Below are positions 24,762 through 33,842 of a stretch of 64,000 nt of DNA, piece after piece. This stretch comes from Streptomyces sp. NBC_01707 (GTDB taxonomy: Bacteria > Actinomycetota > Actinomycetes > Streptomycetales > Streptomycetaceae), in the NCBI RefSeq assembly GCF_041438805.1, contig NZ_CP109190.1, positions 2,976,001 through 3,040,000 of the forward strand, given 5' to 3'. Made by a program: the position numbers and the translations under genes. How positions within the stretch are numbered: the stretch's first letter is position 1; every line of letters starts with the position of its first letter. The notes beneath the pieces were generated by a model. It was not told the DNA's origin. It made no database searches and saw only the letters and a program-made list of their open reading frames with translations.

Positions 24762-26882
24762 ATGACCAACGCAGACCGCCCAGAGCTCAGGGCTTCGGCC
24801 GATTCCGTACTGGCCCGACTCGTCGGGGACACCACCGACACTGCGCGGCTGCGCGAGGACCAGTGGCGGGCCATCGAGGCACTGGTCGCGGACAGACGCA
24901 GAGCGCTGGTCGTCCAGCGGACCGGCTGGGGCAAGTCCGCCGTGTATTTCGTCGCGACCTCGCTGTTGCGGGCGCAGGGCAGCGGCCCGACGGTGATCGT
25001 CTCGCCGCTGCTCGCACTGATGCGTAACCAGGTAGCGGCCGCGGCCCGGGCCGGGATCACCGCCCGCACGATCAACTCGTCCAACACCGAGGAGTGGGAC
25101 ACCGTCCAGGCCGAGGTGGCAGCAGGGGAGGTGGATGTCCTGCTCGTCAGCCCCGAGCGGCTCAACAACCCCGACTTCCGGGACCAGGTCCTGCCCCGGC
25201 TCGCTGCCGCAACCGGGCTGCTCGTGGTCGACGAAGCACACTGCATCTCCGACTGGGGTCACGACTTCCGGCCGGACTACCGTCGGCTGCGGACGATGCT
25301 CGCCGATCTGCCGGCAGGCGTGCCCGTGCTCGCGACGACCGCCACTGCGAACGCGCGGGTGACCGCGGACGTCGCCGAGCAGCTCGGTACGGGCGCGGGC
25401 ACGGACGCGCTGGTGCTGCGTGGACCTCTCGACCGCGAGAGTCTGAGTCTGGGCGTGCTCCAACTGCCGACCGCTGCACACCGGCTGGCCTGGCTGGGTG
25501 ATCATCTCAAGGAACTCCCGGGTTCCGGGATCATCTACACGCTCACTGTCGCGGCCGCCGAGGAGATCACGGCGTATCTGCGCCAGTGCGGGCACACCGT
25601 GGCCTCCTACACCGGCCGCACCGAGAACGCAGACCGGCAGCAGGCGGAGGACGATCTCCTGGCCAACCGGGTCAAGGCCCTGGTCGCAACGTCCGCGCTC
25701 GGTATGGGATTCGACAAGCCCGACCTCGGCTTCGTCGTGCACCTCGGCTCGCCCTCCTCCCCCATCGCCTACTACCAGCAGGTGGGTCGCGCGGGCCGAG
25801 GCGTCGAGCATGCCGAGGTGCTGCTGCTCCCGGGCAGGGAGGACGAGGCGATCTGGCAGTACTTCGCATCGGTCGCCTTCCCCCCGGAGGAGCAGGTCCG
25901 GCGGACCATCGATGTGCTCGCCCAGGCCGGCCGGCCGCTCTCGCTGCCTGCTCTGGAGCCGCTGGTCGAGCTGCGGCGCACCCGCCTGGAGACGATGCTC
26001 AAGGTCCTCGACGTCGACGGTGCGGTGAAGCGGGTGAAGGGCGGCTGGATCGCCACGGGAGAGCCCTGGGTCTACGACTCCGAGCGCTATGCCTGGGTTG
26101 CACGCCAGCGGTCCGCCGAGCAGCAGGCGATGCGCGACTACGCAATGACGACCGGCTGCCGGATGGAGTTCCTCCGTCGCCAGCTGGACGACGAGGAAGC
26201 GGCGGCCTGCGGACGCTGTGACAACTGCGCGGGTGCGCGCTTCGACGACCAGGTGTCGACGGAGCCCCGCAAGATGTGGCCGACGGGTCTCGCCGCGGTG
26301 GGAGTCGACCTCAAGGGCCGTATCCCGGCGGGCGAACTCTCCTTCTCTGGGCGCGCCCTCGGCCGTCTCTCCGACATCGGCTGGGGCAACCGGCTGCGGC
26401 CGATGCTGGCGGCGCAGACGCAGGACGCCCCGGTACCGGACGATGTGGCGAACGCGGTGGTGACCGTGCTGGCCGACTGGGCCAAGGGGCCGGGTGGGTG
26501 GGCATCCGGCACCGCCGATGCCGTACCCCGGCCCGTCGGCGTCGTCACGGTCGCCTCGCACAGCAGACCGCAGCTCATCCAGTCACTCGGCAGACGTATC
26601 GCCGAGGTCGGCCGGATGCCACTGCTCGGCAGCGTCACCTACGCGCCAGAAGCGGCCGAGGCGCGGATCTCCCGGACCAACAGCGCGCAGCGGGTGCGGG
26701 CCCTGCACGAGGCGCTCGTCGTGGAGCCGGAGCTGACCGAGGCGTTGGCGTCGGCGGGAGGCCCGGTGCTGCTCGTGGACGATCTCTCGGACACCGGCTG
26801 GACGCTTGCCGTGGCATCCCGGCTGCTGCGCCGGGCAGGGGCGGAAGGAGTGTTTCCGCTGGTCCTCGCTGTTCAGGCGTGA
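24762..26882 (+). CDS. RecQ-family DNA helicase fused to a phosphoribosyltransferase-like domain
   Basis: This 706-residue protein has a superfamily 2 helicase core (GWGKSA Walker A at 54-59; DEAH 157-160; [18 protein letters not shown] motif VI) and a RecQ zinc-binding region with cysteines near residues 466, 483, 486 and 489 (CGRCDNC). No HRDC domain follows. Instead the last ~200 residues end in a PRPP-binding loop [14 protein letters not shown] (about 669-682), the ComF/type I phosphoribosyltransferase signature. Such RecQ-PRTase proteins occur in actinobacteria; the role of the second domain is unknown to me. I chose the ATG at 24762 (GGGGG upstream). The longer frame from 24693 would start inside the DnaA-box palindrome. 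Confidence 0.87.
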   Translation: MTNADRPELRASADSVLARLVGDTTDTARLREDQWRAIEALVADRRRALVVQRTGWGKSAVYFVATSLLRAQGSGPTVIVSPLLALMRNQVAAAARAGITARTINSSNTEEWDTVQAEVAAGEVDVLLVSPERLNNPDFRDQVLPRLAAATGLLVVDEAHCISDWGHDFRPDYRRLRTMLADLPAGVPVLATTATANARVTADVAEQLGTGAGTDALVLRGPLDRESLSLGVLQLPTAAHRLAWLGDHLKELPGSGIIYTLTVAAAEEITAYLRQCGHTVASYTGRTENADRQQAEDDLLANRVKALVATSALGMGFDKPDLGFVVHLGSPSSPIAYYQQVGRAGRGVEHAEVLLLPGREDEAIWQYFASVAFPPEEQVRRTIDVLAQAGRPLSLPALEPLVELRRTRLETMLKVLDVDGAVKRVKGGWIATGEPWVYDSERYAWVARQRSAEQQAMRDYAMTTGCRMEFLRRQLDDEEAAACGRCDNCAGARFDDQVSTEPRKMWPTGLAAVGVDLKGRIPAGELSFSGRALGRLSDIGWGNRLRPMLAAQTQDAPVPDDVANAVVTVLADWAKGPGGWASGTADAVPRPVGVVTVASHSRPQLIQSLGRRIAEVGRMPLLGSVTYAPEAAEARISRTNSAQRVRALHEALVVEPELTEALASAGGPVLLVDDLSDTGWTLAVASRLLRRAGAEGVFPLVLAVQA

Positions 26883-27099
26883 CACGAGGCGTCATCTGTC
26901 CAGGATCTGGGCAGGGATATCCGTGTCATTCCGGCCGATTCCCGTCAGCCTCGCCAATTGCTCGTTGCCGCCTGCCGATACGCCAGGGAGAATTGAACTC
27001 GCTCCCCGCACGGTCCTTTCGCGGCCCGGAAGGGCTGTGCCGCGGTGCGCCCCCACCCGACCCTGCCCGCACCGTGGGCGCGTATGCGAAGGGAGGACC

Positions 27100-27723
27100 G
27101 TGACCTTCGGATTCGCTCCGTCCGCAGCCAGTTCGGTGTCCGCCGACTCCACCAACCGCCTTGCCAGAATGCTCGAACCGGCCGAATGGGCCGCTGCGGG
27201 CATACCGTTGTTGCGCAGCCCGCGCGAGGTCGTCAGCGGACTGCACGCCCGGCACCGGCCGACTCCGGCAACTGCCGTCGTCGCCGTGCTCGACCATGAG
27301 GAACGCCTCACGGCCAGCGCGTCGTTCACCCGCCGCTCCGTAGCCGCGGACGGCTGGGAGTTCCGTAACGCGTTGCTGTCGCATCTGCGCCGGGTCATCC
27401 CGCACGATCTACGACGCCGCACGCCCGTGCGGACTGCGGTACTGCTCTACTGCCGCGAGGGGGACGAGCGGTGGACGGAGGAGGACGGGGCGTGGATGTG
27501 GGGTCTGCGAGACGCCTGCACGCTGCACGGCCTGCGCTGCGGCGCGTACATCACGCTGACCCATGGCGGGTGGCAGGTGCTGGGTGAGGGCCGTGGTGGC
27601 CGTCGGCCCAGCTCCACGTCAGCGCCTTCGTCTCTCGCCGACACGGTGCGCGAGCACGACCCGTTCCCGCTTCGCACCGGTGGCGGAGCGACTGAGGCAC
27701 TGCGCCGCACCGCCGCCCGCTGA
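27100..27723 (+). CDS. Conserved Streptomyces hypothetical protein
   Basis: This 207-residue soluble protein starts at a GTG with GGGAGG upstream. I do not recognise a domain. It has a mixed alpha/beta composition, with a hydrophobic strand ATAVVAVLDHEERLTASASF and a second TAVLLYCREGDERWTEEDGAWMWGLRDACTLHGL, ending in a polar Ser/Arg/Gly-rich tail. It follows the RecQ-PRTase gene by 217 bases on the same strand and converges on the gene at 27788. Conservation with this neighbourhood in Streptomyces is recollection, not a search. Confidence 0.7.
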   Translation: MTFGFAPSAASSVSADSTNRLARMLEPAEWAAAGIPLLRSPREVVSGLHARHRPTPATAVVAVLDHEERLTASASFTRRSVAADGWEFRNALLSHLRRVIPHDLRRRTPVRTAVLLYCREGDERWTEEDGAWMWGLRDACTLHGLRCGAYITLTHGGWQVLGEGRGGRRPSSTSAPSSLADTVREHDPFPLRTGGGATEALRRTAAR

Positions 27724-27764
27724 CCCGACCCGTCGGCCCGGCCGCCCGTCGGGCAGCCGGGTCA
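27721..27764. terminator. Possible bidirectional hairpin
   Basis: TGACCCG and CGGGTCA (27721-27727, 27758-27764) enclose an inner GCCCG/CGGGC pairing, between two convergent gene ends. The hairpin starts in the stop codon and is imperfect. Confidence 0.35.
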
Positions 27765-27787
27765 CGACGGTCGTACGTGCCGACGGC

Positions 27788-28408
27788 TCAGACGCCGACG
27801 CCGAGCACGGTGTTGATCTGCTGCGGGTCACCGCAGACGATCAACAGCGCCCCGGCGCGCTTCTGCGCGAGAAGCAGCGCACGGGCGGCGTCGTCGTCGG
27901 CCGCTCCGTTGACCGCGACGATCACCACGGGACGGGCCTGCACCCGGTCCGCGCCCGGGGCACCGGCGAAGAAGACGTCTTCACCGGCCTCGTGCTGGGC
28001 CCAGTAGGCGGCCTCCCCGAAGGAGAGCTCGTGTGCGGCCCACGGGTGCTGTTCACCGGTGGTGAGGACCAGGATGTCGCCCGGTGCGCGTCCGGAGTCG
28101 AGCAGCAGATCGACTGCCTCGTCGGCGGCGTCGAGCGCACCGGCGGCCGAGGCGGGGATCAGCTGGATCTGCGGCACGGAACGGTTATCCGAGCGGGCCG
28201 CCTGGGACTGACCGGCGGTGGTGTGCGGGCGCTGCGCCGGGGGCGCGGGCCTCACAGGACCGGGACCCGGACGACCGGGGCGCGGCGTGGCCGCGGAACG
28301 CGGACCGGGTACGGGACGGGGGGTCGGCGCGGTTCGGCCTGTGGCCGGAGTGACGCGGGGACCCTGGGCGCTCTCGTGAATCTGAGGCTCCTCGGGGATG
28401 AGAGGCAT
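27788..28408 (-). CDS. Orphan protein resembling a UvrD-type helicase C-terminal fragment
   Basis: This 206-residue protein has an N-terminal half that is Pro/Arg/Ala-rich and disordered. The C-terminal half (QIQLIPASAAGALDAADEAVDLLLDSG, then GDILVLTTGEQHPWAAHE, PVVIVAVNG and ALLIVCGDPQQINTVLG) resembles the C-terminal region of superfamily 1 helicases, with no Walker A anywhere. It is therefore not an active helicase by itself. It lies downstream of rnhB on the same strand (60 bases). The start is uncertain: ATG 28408 lacks a ribosome-binding site, and ATG 28444 is an in-frame alternative. Confidence 0.65.
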   Translation of the reverse strand: MPLIPEEPQIHESAQGPRVTPATGRTAPTPRPVPGPRSAATPRPGRPGPGPVRPAPPAQRPHTTAGQSQAARSDNRSVPQIQLIPASAAGALDAADEAVDLLLDSGRAPGDILVLTTGEQHPWAAHELSFGEAAYWAQHEAGEDVFFAGAPGADRVQARPVVIVAVNGAADDDAARALLLAQKRAGALLIVCGDPQQINTVLGVGV

Positions 28409-28468
28409 GGGTGGTTGTCTATCAAACGCCGACGCAATGAGCATCAGCGGGTGGGCACAAATGCGCGA

Positions 28469-29179
28469 TCAGAAGTCGAAGCCGAGCTGGCCCCCGCTTT
28501 CCAGTGCAGCCGCCTCGGCGGAGATGCGGACCTTCTTCAGGTGCTGCCACTCGGGCAGCGCGTCGAGGTACGACCACGAGAGGCGGTGGTGGGGCGTGGG
28601 TCCCAGCGCCTCCAGAGCGGCCCTGTGCACGGGGGACGGGTAGCCGGCGTTGGCATCGAAGGCGAAGGCGGCGTACTCCCCCGATTCCGCGCCCAGTTCG
28701 GCCATCATCGTGTCCCTGCGAACCTTCGCGATCACCGAGGCGGCCGCGACCGCGACACAGGACTGGTCGCCCTTGATGACGGTTCGGACCGTCCAGGGCT
28801 CGCCCAGGTAGTCGTGTTTGCCGTCGAGTATCACCGCGTCGGGGCGTACGGGCAGCGCCTCTAGGGCGCGGACAGCGGCGAGGCGCAGGGCCGCGGTCAT
28901 CCCGAGGTCGTCGATCTCCTGCGGCGAGGCGTCTCCGAGACCGTAGGCGGTGACCCAGCCCTCGAGCAGCGGCGCCAGCTCGGCGCGGCGCTTGGGGGTG
29001 ATCAGCTTGGAGTCGGTGAGTCCGGCAGGAGGCTTGCGGAGGCCGGTGACGGCCGCACATACGGTGACCGGTCCCGCCCACGCTCCGCGTCCGACCTCGT
29101 CGACACCGGCGACGGTCTTGGCACCAGTGGTAGCGCGCAGTGAGCGCTCGACGGTGTGCGTGGGTGGTTCGTACGGCAT
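28469..29179 (-). CDS. rnhB: Ribonuclease HII
   Basis: This 236-residue RNase HII removes ribonucleotides from DNA-RNA hybrids. The metal-binding carboxylates are visible: D27 and E28 ([13 protein letters not shown]), D119 ([11 protein letters not shown]) and D156 ([10 protein letters not shown]). The GR(G) substrate motif follows E28. The C-terminus ends in GFDF. ATG 29179 is preceded by a weak site. The TetR gene ends 116 bases upstream on the same strand. Confidence 0.93.
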   Translation of the reverse strand: MPYEPPTHTVERSLRATTGAKTVAGVDEVGRGAWAGPVTVCAAVTGLRKPPAGLTDSKLITPKRRAELAPLLEGWVTAYGLGDASPQEIDDLGMTAALRLAAVRALEALPVRPDAVILDGKHDYLGEPWTVRTVIKGDQSCVAVAAASVIAKVRRDTMMAELGAESGEYAAFAFDANAGYPSPVHRAALEALGPTPHHRLSWSYLDALPEWQHLKKVRISAEAAALESGGQLGFDF

Positions 29180-29295
29180 GGCGCCAGCCAGCGTACGCCG
29201 ACGAGAACGCCGAGAACACCCCGGGGCGCCGGACCGTCGTGCTGTCCGCGACGCCCCCACCAGGATGCTCACGGACCGGCCGCCGGCCGTCGCGT

Positions 29296-29922
29296 TCAGT
29301 TGTCGGAGGAGCGGAACAGCGGCACCACGACCTGATCGATCATTTCGGCGAGCTCCCCGTCCGTCCATTCGCTGCCGCACACCTTGCTGCGGTACATCAT
29401 CATGGCGGGGATCACTTCGAAGGACAGCTCGCTCGTGGCGTCGGAGCGGACGTCTCCGCGCGCGATTCCCCGGCCGACCACCTCCCTGAGGAGCTCGGTC
29501 GACGGCTGGATCACCCCTTTGAGGATCACCGACTGGAACCGCTCGGCGGCGCTTGCGTCGCACTCGTGAAGTACGGAACGCAGCGCGCATCCGGGCTTGG
29601 AAAGCATGGCGTCGCGCAGCCGCCGACAGAGCTGGAAGAGGTCTTCGCGAACACTGCCGAAGTCGGGCGCCTCGCCGAGCGCCGGCAGTGCCGTCTGCAG
29701 TGCGTCGACCACGAGGTCCTCCTTCGAGGGCCATCGCCGGTAGACCGCCGCCTTCCCTGTCTGGGCCCCGGCGGCGACGCCCTCCATGGTCAGCCCGTTC
29801 CAGCCCACCGTACTCAGCTGCTCCAGGGCGGCATCGAGGATCGCGCGTTCCAGTACGGGCCCACGGCGGCGCGGTGACGCCATCGACGGCCGAGCGGCGG
29901 CCGCCGAGCGCGAAGTAACCAT
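29296..29922 (-). CDS. TetR-family repressor of the divergent efflux gene
   Basis: This 208-residue TetR regulator has an HTH at about residues 24-70 ([45 protein letters not shown]) and a variable ligand-binding C-terminus. GGAGAAAA lies 6 bases before the ATG at 29922. It is divergent from an EmrB/QacA-type exporter, and the 251-base gap holds two near-identical palindromes (30083-30102, 30131-30150) close to the exporter start. The pair is most simply read as a drug-inducible efflux switch. Confidence 0.88.
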   Translation of the reverse strand: MVTSRSAAAARPSMASPRRRGPVLERAILDAALEQLSTVGWNGLTMEGVAAGAQTGKAAVYRRWPSKEDLVVDALQTALPALGEAPDFGSVREDLFQLCRRLRDAMLSKPGCALRSVLHECDASAAERFQSVILKGVIQPSTELLREVVGRGIARGDVRSDATSELSFEVIPAMMMYRSKVCGSEWTDGELAEMIDQVVVPLFRSSDN

Positions 29923-30082
29923 CAGCTTTTCTCCATCGAAACAGGTCGGACGGTGGGGCCCGTCGGGACGGCGAGGCGGATTCGGACACCGAGGCGGACC
30001 AAGGCCAGTCGGAACCGGTCGTCATCGGACCGAGCCGGCCCGGACCGAGCGATTCCGCCGACATCCCGGCAACAGCAGCTTC

Positions 30083-30102
30083 AGTGAACGCTTGCGTTCA
30101 CT
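30083..30102. promoter_or_regulatory. TetR-type operator 1
   Basis: AGTGAACGCTTGCGTTCACT: 9-base arms AGTGAACGC/GCGTTCACT around TT. It is a typical TetR-family operator size and symmetry. Centre-to-centre distance to operator 2 is 48 bases. Confidence 0.75.
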
Positions 30103-30130
30103 GACGGGGACTCACTACCGTTGACGAGAC

Positions 30131-30150
30131 AGTGAACGCTTCCGTTCACT
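30131..30150. promoter_or_regulatory. TetR-type operator 2
   Basis: AGTGAACGCTTCCGTTCACT: 8-base arms, one base different from operator 1. A -35-like TTGACG (30121-30126) lies just before it, so binding would cover the exporter promoter. It ends 23 bases before the GTG start. Confidence 0.75.
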
Positions 30151-30173
30151 AATTCACTTGTGGGGGATCCATA

Positions 30174-31727
30174 GTGACAACCTCTCAGTTAGAAGCACAG
30201 AGTCCGCCGGGCGCGGCCCGACGGCAGGGGCGACGGGGGATCGCCCTCACGGTCATCGCCGCATGTCAATTGATGGTTGTGCTCGATGCCACGATCGTCA
30301 ACATCGCGCTTCCGCATATCCAGGACGCGCTCAGCTTCTCCACCACCGATCTGTCCTGGGTCCTCAGCGCCTACACGCTCACCTTCGGTGGACTGCTGCT
30401 CCTCGGCGGCAGGGCCGGTGACATCCTCGGCCGACGCCGGGTCTTCATATCCGGAATCCTGGTCTTCACCCTTGCTTCCCTGCTGGGCGGACTGGCCCAG
30501 GAGCCCTGGCAACTGCTCGCGGCCCGGGCCCTCCAGGGCGTCGGCGGAGCCATCGCCTCACCGACGTCGCTCGCCCTGATCACCACCACGTTTCCCGAAG
30601 GCCCCGAGCGGAACCGCGCGTTCGGAGTCTTTGCCGCAGTTTCTGCGGGCGGCGGCGCGATCGGCCTGCTGACCGGCGGGATGCTCACCGAATGGCTCGA
30701 CTGGCGTTGGGTCTTCTTCGTCAACGTACCGATCGGTGTGCTGATCGCGGTCCTGGCACCCATGTACATCAACGAGTCCGAGAGGCATCCCGGCCGCTTC
30801 GACGTCTCGGGCGCACTGACCTCGACCCTCGGCATGGCTTCGCTGGTGTACGGATTCATCCGGGCATCCGAGGAGGGCTGGCGGGACTCCCTCACCGTGA
30901 GTTCCTTCGGCGCCGCAGTGGTGCTCCTCGCCGCATTCGTACTCATCGAGATGCGGGCGAAGGAACCGATCACCCCGCTGCGGATGTTCGCCGACCGCAA
31001 CCGGTCGGGGACGTACCTCATCATGCTCAGCCTGGCCGCCGCCATGGTCGGCATGTTCTTCTTCATCGTCCTGTTCGTACAGAACGTGCTGGACTACAGC
31101 CCCATCGAATCGGGTCTGGCCTTCCTGCCCGTGACAGTCGCCATCATCACGGGCGCAGGCCTGTCGCAGCGGCTGTTGCCGGTGCTCGGCCCCAAGCCGT
31201 TCATGATCACCGGTTCGACACTCACCGGACTCGGCCTCTTCTGGCAGACCTTCATCTCGTCCGACAGCTCCTATGTGAGCGGGGTGCTGGGGCCGATGTT
31301 CCTGTTCGGGTTCGGTATGGGCCTCAACTTCGTCACGCTGACCCTGACCGCTGTCTCCGGGGTCGCGCAGCACGAGGCCGGTGCGGCGTCCGGACTCCTC
31401 AATGCCAGCCAGCAGGTGGGTGGTTCGCTGGGGCTGTCCATCCTGGTGACGGTCTTCGGCACGGCGAGCCGCAACGAGGCGGAGAAGCAACTTCCGTCGT
31501 TCATGGCACAGGCGACGCCGGAACAGAAGGCGAAATTCGCCGAGACGCACGAGTTGCCCGCGCCCTGGGGACACGAGGTGCTCACGCACGGCATTTCGAC
31601 GGCGTTCACGGCTGCGGTGGCGATGGCCGCACTCGCCCTGCTGACTGCGGTGCTGGTGATCCGGGTACGCCGGAGCGATCTGGATGCGTTGAGCGGCAAG
31701 GCGTCCGCGGGTGGCCCTGGAGCTTAG
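30174..31727 (+). CDS. MFS drug exporter, EmrB/QacA (DHA2, 14-TM) family
   Basis: This 517-residue proton-driven exporter has the DHA2 signature at TM1 (MVVLDATIVNIALPHIQ) and motif A GGRAGDILGRRRVFISG after TM2. Motif C appears as AAVSAGGGAIGLLTGGMLTEW in TM5, and about 14 hydrophobic segments run to AALALLTAVLVIRVRR. The GTG at 30174 is preceded by GGGGGA. It is divergent from its probable TetR repressor and ends before a strong bidirectional terminator. The substrate is unknown; hydrophobic antibiotics or dyes are usual for the family. Confidence 0.9.
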   Translation: MTTSQLEAQSPPGAARRQGRRGIALTVIAACQLMVVLDATIVNIALPHIQDALSFSTTDLSWVLSAYTLTFGGLLLLGGRAGDILGRRRVFISGILVFTLASLLGGLAQEPWQLLAARALQGVGGAIASPTSLALITTTFPEGPERNRAFGVFAAVSAGGGAIGLLTGGMLTEWLDWRWVFFVNVPIGVLIAVLAPMYINESERHPGRFDVSGALTSTLGMASLVYGFIRASEEGWRDSLTVSSFGAAVVLLAAFVLIEMRAKEPITPLRMFADRNRSGTYLIMLSLAAAMVGMFFFIVLFVQNVLDYSPIESGLAFLPVTVAIITGAGLSQRLLPVLGPKPFMITGSTLTGLGLFWQTFISSDSSYVSGVLGPMFLFGFGMGLNFVTLTLTAVSGVAQHEAGAASGLLNASQQVGGSLGLSILVTVFGTASRNEAEKQLPSFMAQATPEQKAKFAETHELPAPWGHEVLTHGISTAFTAAVAMAALALLTAVLVIRVRRSDLDALSGKASAGGPGA

Positions 31728-31791
31728 CGTCGCACGCCGGTGCGGACACCGGTACGCCGGACGGCGCGCAGCCAGAGGCACGCGCGTCGGC

Positions 31792-31831
31792 GCAGGTGCA
31801 GGCCGCCCACAGGGATGCGGCCTGCACCTGC
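31792..31831. terminator. Strong bidirectional hairpin
   Basis: Perfect 15-base stem (GCAGGTGCAGGCCGC with GCGGCCTGCACCTGC) and a 10-base loop, between the convergent ends of the exporter (31727) and the membrane protein gene (31905). Confidence 0.75.
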
Positions 31832-31862
31832 CCGGATCGCCGGGTACGGCTCAGCGATCCGG

Positions 31863-31919
31863 ATCAGTACGGGTCGTAGGGGGCTTCATCACCAGGCGGC
31901 GTCATCAGTACGGGTCGTA
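31863..31919. repeat. 16-bp direct repeat spanning a stop codon
   Basis: ATCAGTACGGGTCGTA occurs at 31863-31878 and 31904-31919, 41 bases apart. The second copy encodes the C-terminal YDPY and stop of the DUF4173 gene. The first lies beyond the stop, and encodes the end of a 13-codon frame (MTPPGDEAPYDPY) that starts at 31905, overlapping the stop. Confidence 0.6.
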
Positions 31920-33659
31920 CGTACCGTCTTCGTAATCGCCCCGGTCACCGCCGTCCTCACCGCTTCCGAGGCCCGCGCAGTCCGTCACGAGGGCGTTCGC
32001 GCTCCGGTTCTCCAGGATGTCGCGTGCCCGCGCCTCGCCCCAGCTGGTTGCGTACCAGGGAGCGTCGGACACGCGCAGCGTGCGCTGGATCTCGCCGAGG
32101 GCGCAGGAGCGCAGCGGTTCGGGCAGTGTGTCGAGGGCCGGTACGGCGTCGGCCGAGAGGCCACGGAGGTAGTCGATGTCGATCGCGTGATCGTTGCGGT
32201 AGCGCTGAACGTTCTGTTCCGCGATCAGCCCGTCGGGCGAGACCAGACCGAACACGAGCACACCGACGGCCGCGCTCGCCGCCACGGCGCGCGGCAGCAG
32301 CCGGGCGCCGAACACGCCCGCCGCCAGGATCAGGATCAGCACCACGCCCAGCCACAGCTCCACCGCGGCCACGGATATGCGCAGCCTGGTCAGACCGTAC
32401 GCATCGACGTACAGCTCCATGCGCCGCAGCGCGGAGGCCACCACCACGAGGGTGAGCAGACACAGCGTGCCCAGGACGATCCGCACGAGAGTTCGGTCGC
32501 GCGTTTCACCGCGAGGGGCCCAGCGCAGGGCGAGCGCGATCACGAGGAGGGTGAGCAGCGTCGCCCACAACAACTGCCAGAAGCCCTGGCGGGCGTATGC
32601 GGAGTAGCTGAGATCGGTCTCGGCCATCACCTTGTCGTATCCGCCGAGCAACACGGTGAGCTGGATGGCGATGAAGACGGCGAAGAGCAAATTCAGCACG
32701 ACGAGCGGAAGCGCCCACTCCAGCCGGCCTCGGGCCTTGCCCGCCCGCACGGTGATGCGGTCCCAGTGGATGGGGGCGGCGGCCGTGTACGCGGCAGCGA
32801 GCGCACCGACCAGACCGACCACGAAGAGGAAGAACCGCCAGGGGCCGTCGCCCAGCGACACATCCGGCATCAAATTGCCGAGCACATCGGCGAACGCGGC
32901 ATCCGCGCTCGCGAACAGCGCTCCGAAGACGATGAGCAGGACAACGGCTACCGCGGTGGACCGGAAGACGACACCCCATCGACCGCGAGAACCAGCCATC
33001 CGGTCGCGCATGCCCCGGCCGCCCCATCGCACTCCCTCGACGGCGGAGGAGAACAGGCCCACCGAGCCGAGGAACACCCCGAGCCAGCTGCGGCTGCCGT
33101 GCAGGGTGAGCGAGCCCAGCGCGACGGCTGACACCACAGCGAGGAACGTGGGCCAGCCCGCGTCCCGGAGTGCCGGGACGATGAGCAGCGACAGACCGCC
33201 CAGCGCCCAGACTGCGGACCAGGGGCGGAGCCGTCGACCCGCGGCCTCTGCAGCGAAGAAGGCCGCGAGCGCGGCAGGAATTGCGACGATCAGCAGGTTC
33301 GGGCCGAGACCGTCCCCCAGCAACAGACCGCTGAGGAGCGCGGTCGCGGCGACCGACCAGAGTGTGGCGTTGCGGATGGCGACCGGCGGGGCCGGGCGCA
33401 GCCGCGCGACCGTGCCGACCTGCTGCTGGCGGCTCTGCCAGGGGTTGGGCGGCGGCTGCGGTTGCCCTCCTTGCTGCGCGTTCGCCGGGCTCTTCGGCGA
33501 CACCGGGACTGCGTCGCCGGAGTCAGGCATGCTCGGCGCTGCCGAGCTACCGGGCGAGTCGGACGGCGCCGGCGGTTCCGGCGTCGTCGCCGTCTCCCCC
33601 GGGCGCGACGACTCGGGCGCCTCTGGCTTCCGGGATGATTCTGACGTGTGATCGGACAT
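31905..33659 (-). CDS. DUF4173/DUF4153-like polytopic membrane protein
   Basis: This 584-residue protein has a Pro/Ser-rich cytoplasmic N-terminus (about 95 residues) and about 12 hydrophobic segments, for example LWSVAATALLSGLLLGDGLG and FFLFVVGLVGALAAAYTAAA. A C-terminal soluble domain (residues about 480-560, PEPLRSCALGEIQRTLRVSD) follows, then an acidic Gly/Asp/Tyr tail ending YDPY. It fits the DUF4173 family, whose role is unknown. The ATG at 33659 has GGGAGGGGG upstream. No partner gene is adjacent on the same strand. The tail is followed by a duplicated copy of its end (see 31863-31919). Confidence 0.78.
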   Translation of the reverse strand: MSDHTSESSRKPEAPESSRPGETATTPEPPAPSDSPGSSAAPSMPDSGDAVPVSPKSPANAQQGGQPQPPPNPWQSRQQQVGTVARLRPAPPVAIRNATLWSVAATALLSGLLLGDGLGPNLLIVAIPAALAAFFAAEAAGRRLRPWSAVWALGGLSLLIVPALRDAGWPTFLAVVSAVALGSLTLHGSRSWLGVFLGSVGLFSSAVEGVRWGGRGMRDRMAGSRGRWGVVFRSTAVAVVLLIVFGALFASADAAFADVLGNLMPDVSLGDGPWRFFLFVVGLVGALAAAYTAAAPIHWDRITVRAGKARGRLEWALPLVVLNLLFAVFIAIQLTVLLGGYDKVMAETDLSYSAYARQGFWQLLWATLLTLLVIALALRWAPRGETRDRTLVRIVLGTLCLLTLVVVASALRRMELYVDAYGLTRLRISVAAVELWLGVVLILILAAGVFGARLLPRAVAASAAVGVLVFGLVSPDGLIAEQNVQRYRNDHAIDIDYLRGLSADAVPALDTLPEPLRSCALGEIQRTLRVSDAPWYATSWGEARARDILENRSANALVTDCAGLGSGEDGGDRGDYEDGTYDPY

Positions 33660-33842
33660 GGGACCCCCTCCCACCGAGTTCCGCTCACACGGCTGCTGAG
33701 CAGCGCGAGCACCTCGGCTCTCATTCGGCGCACGGCCGTCATGATGATCATTGACGGCGGCGTGGCCGAAAGGGTAGCCCCCCGCTACCGCTCGCAGACG
33801 TGCGCGGCGGGGATGTGGCAGTACCGTGACAGTCGAGACGTG

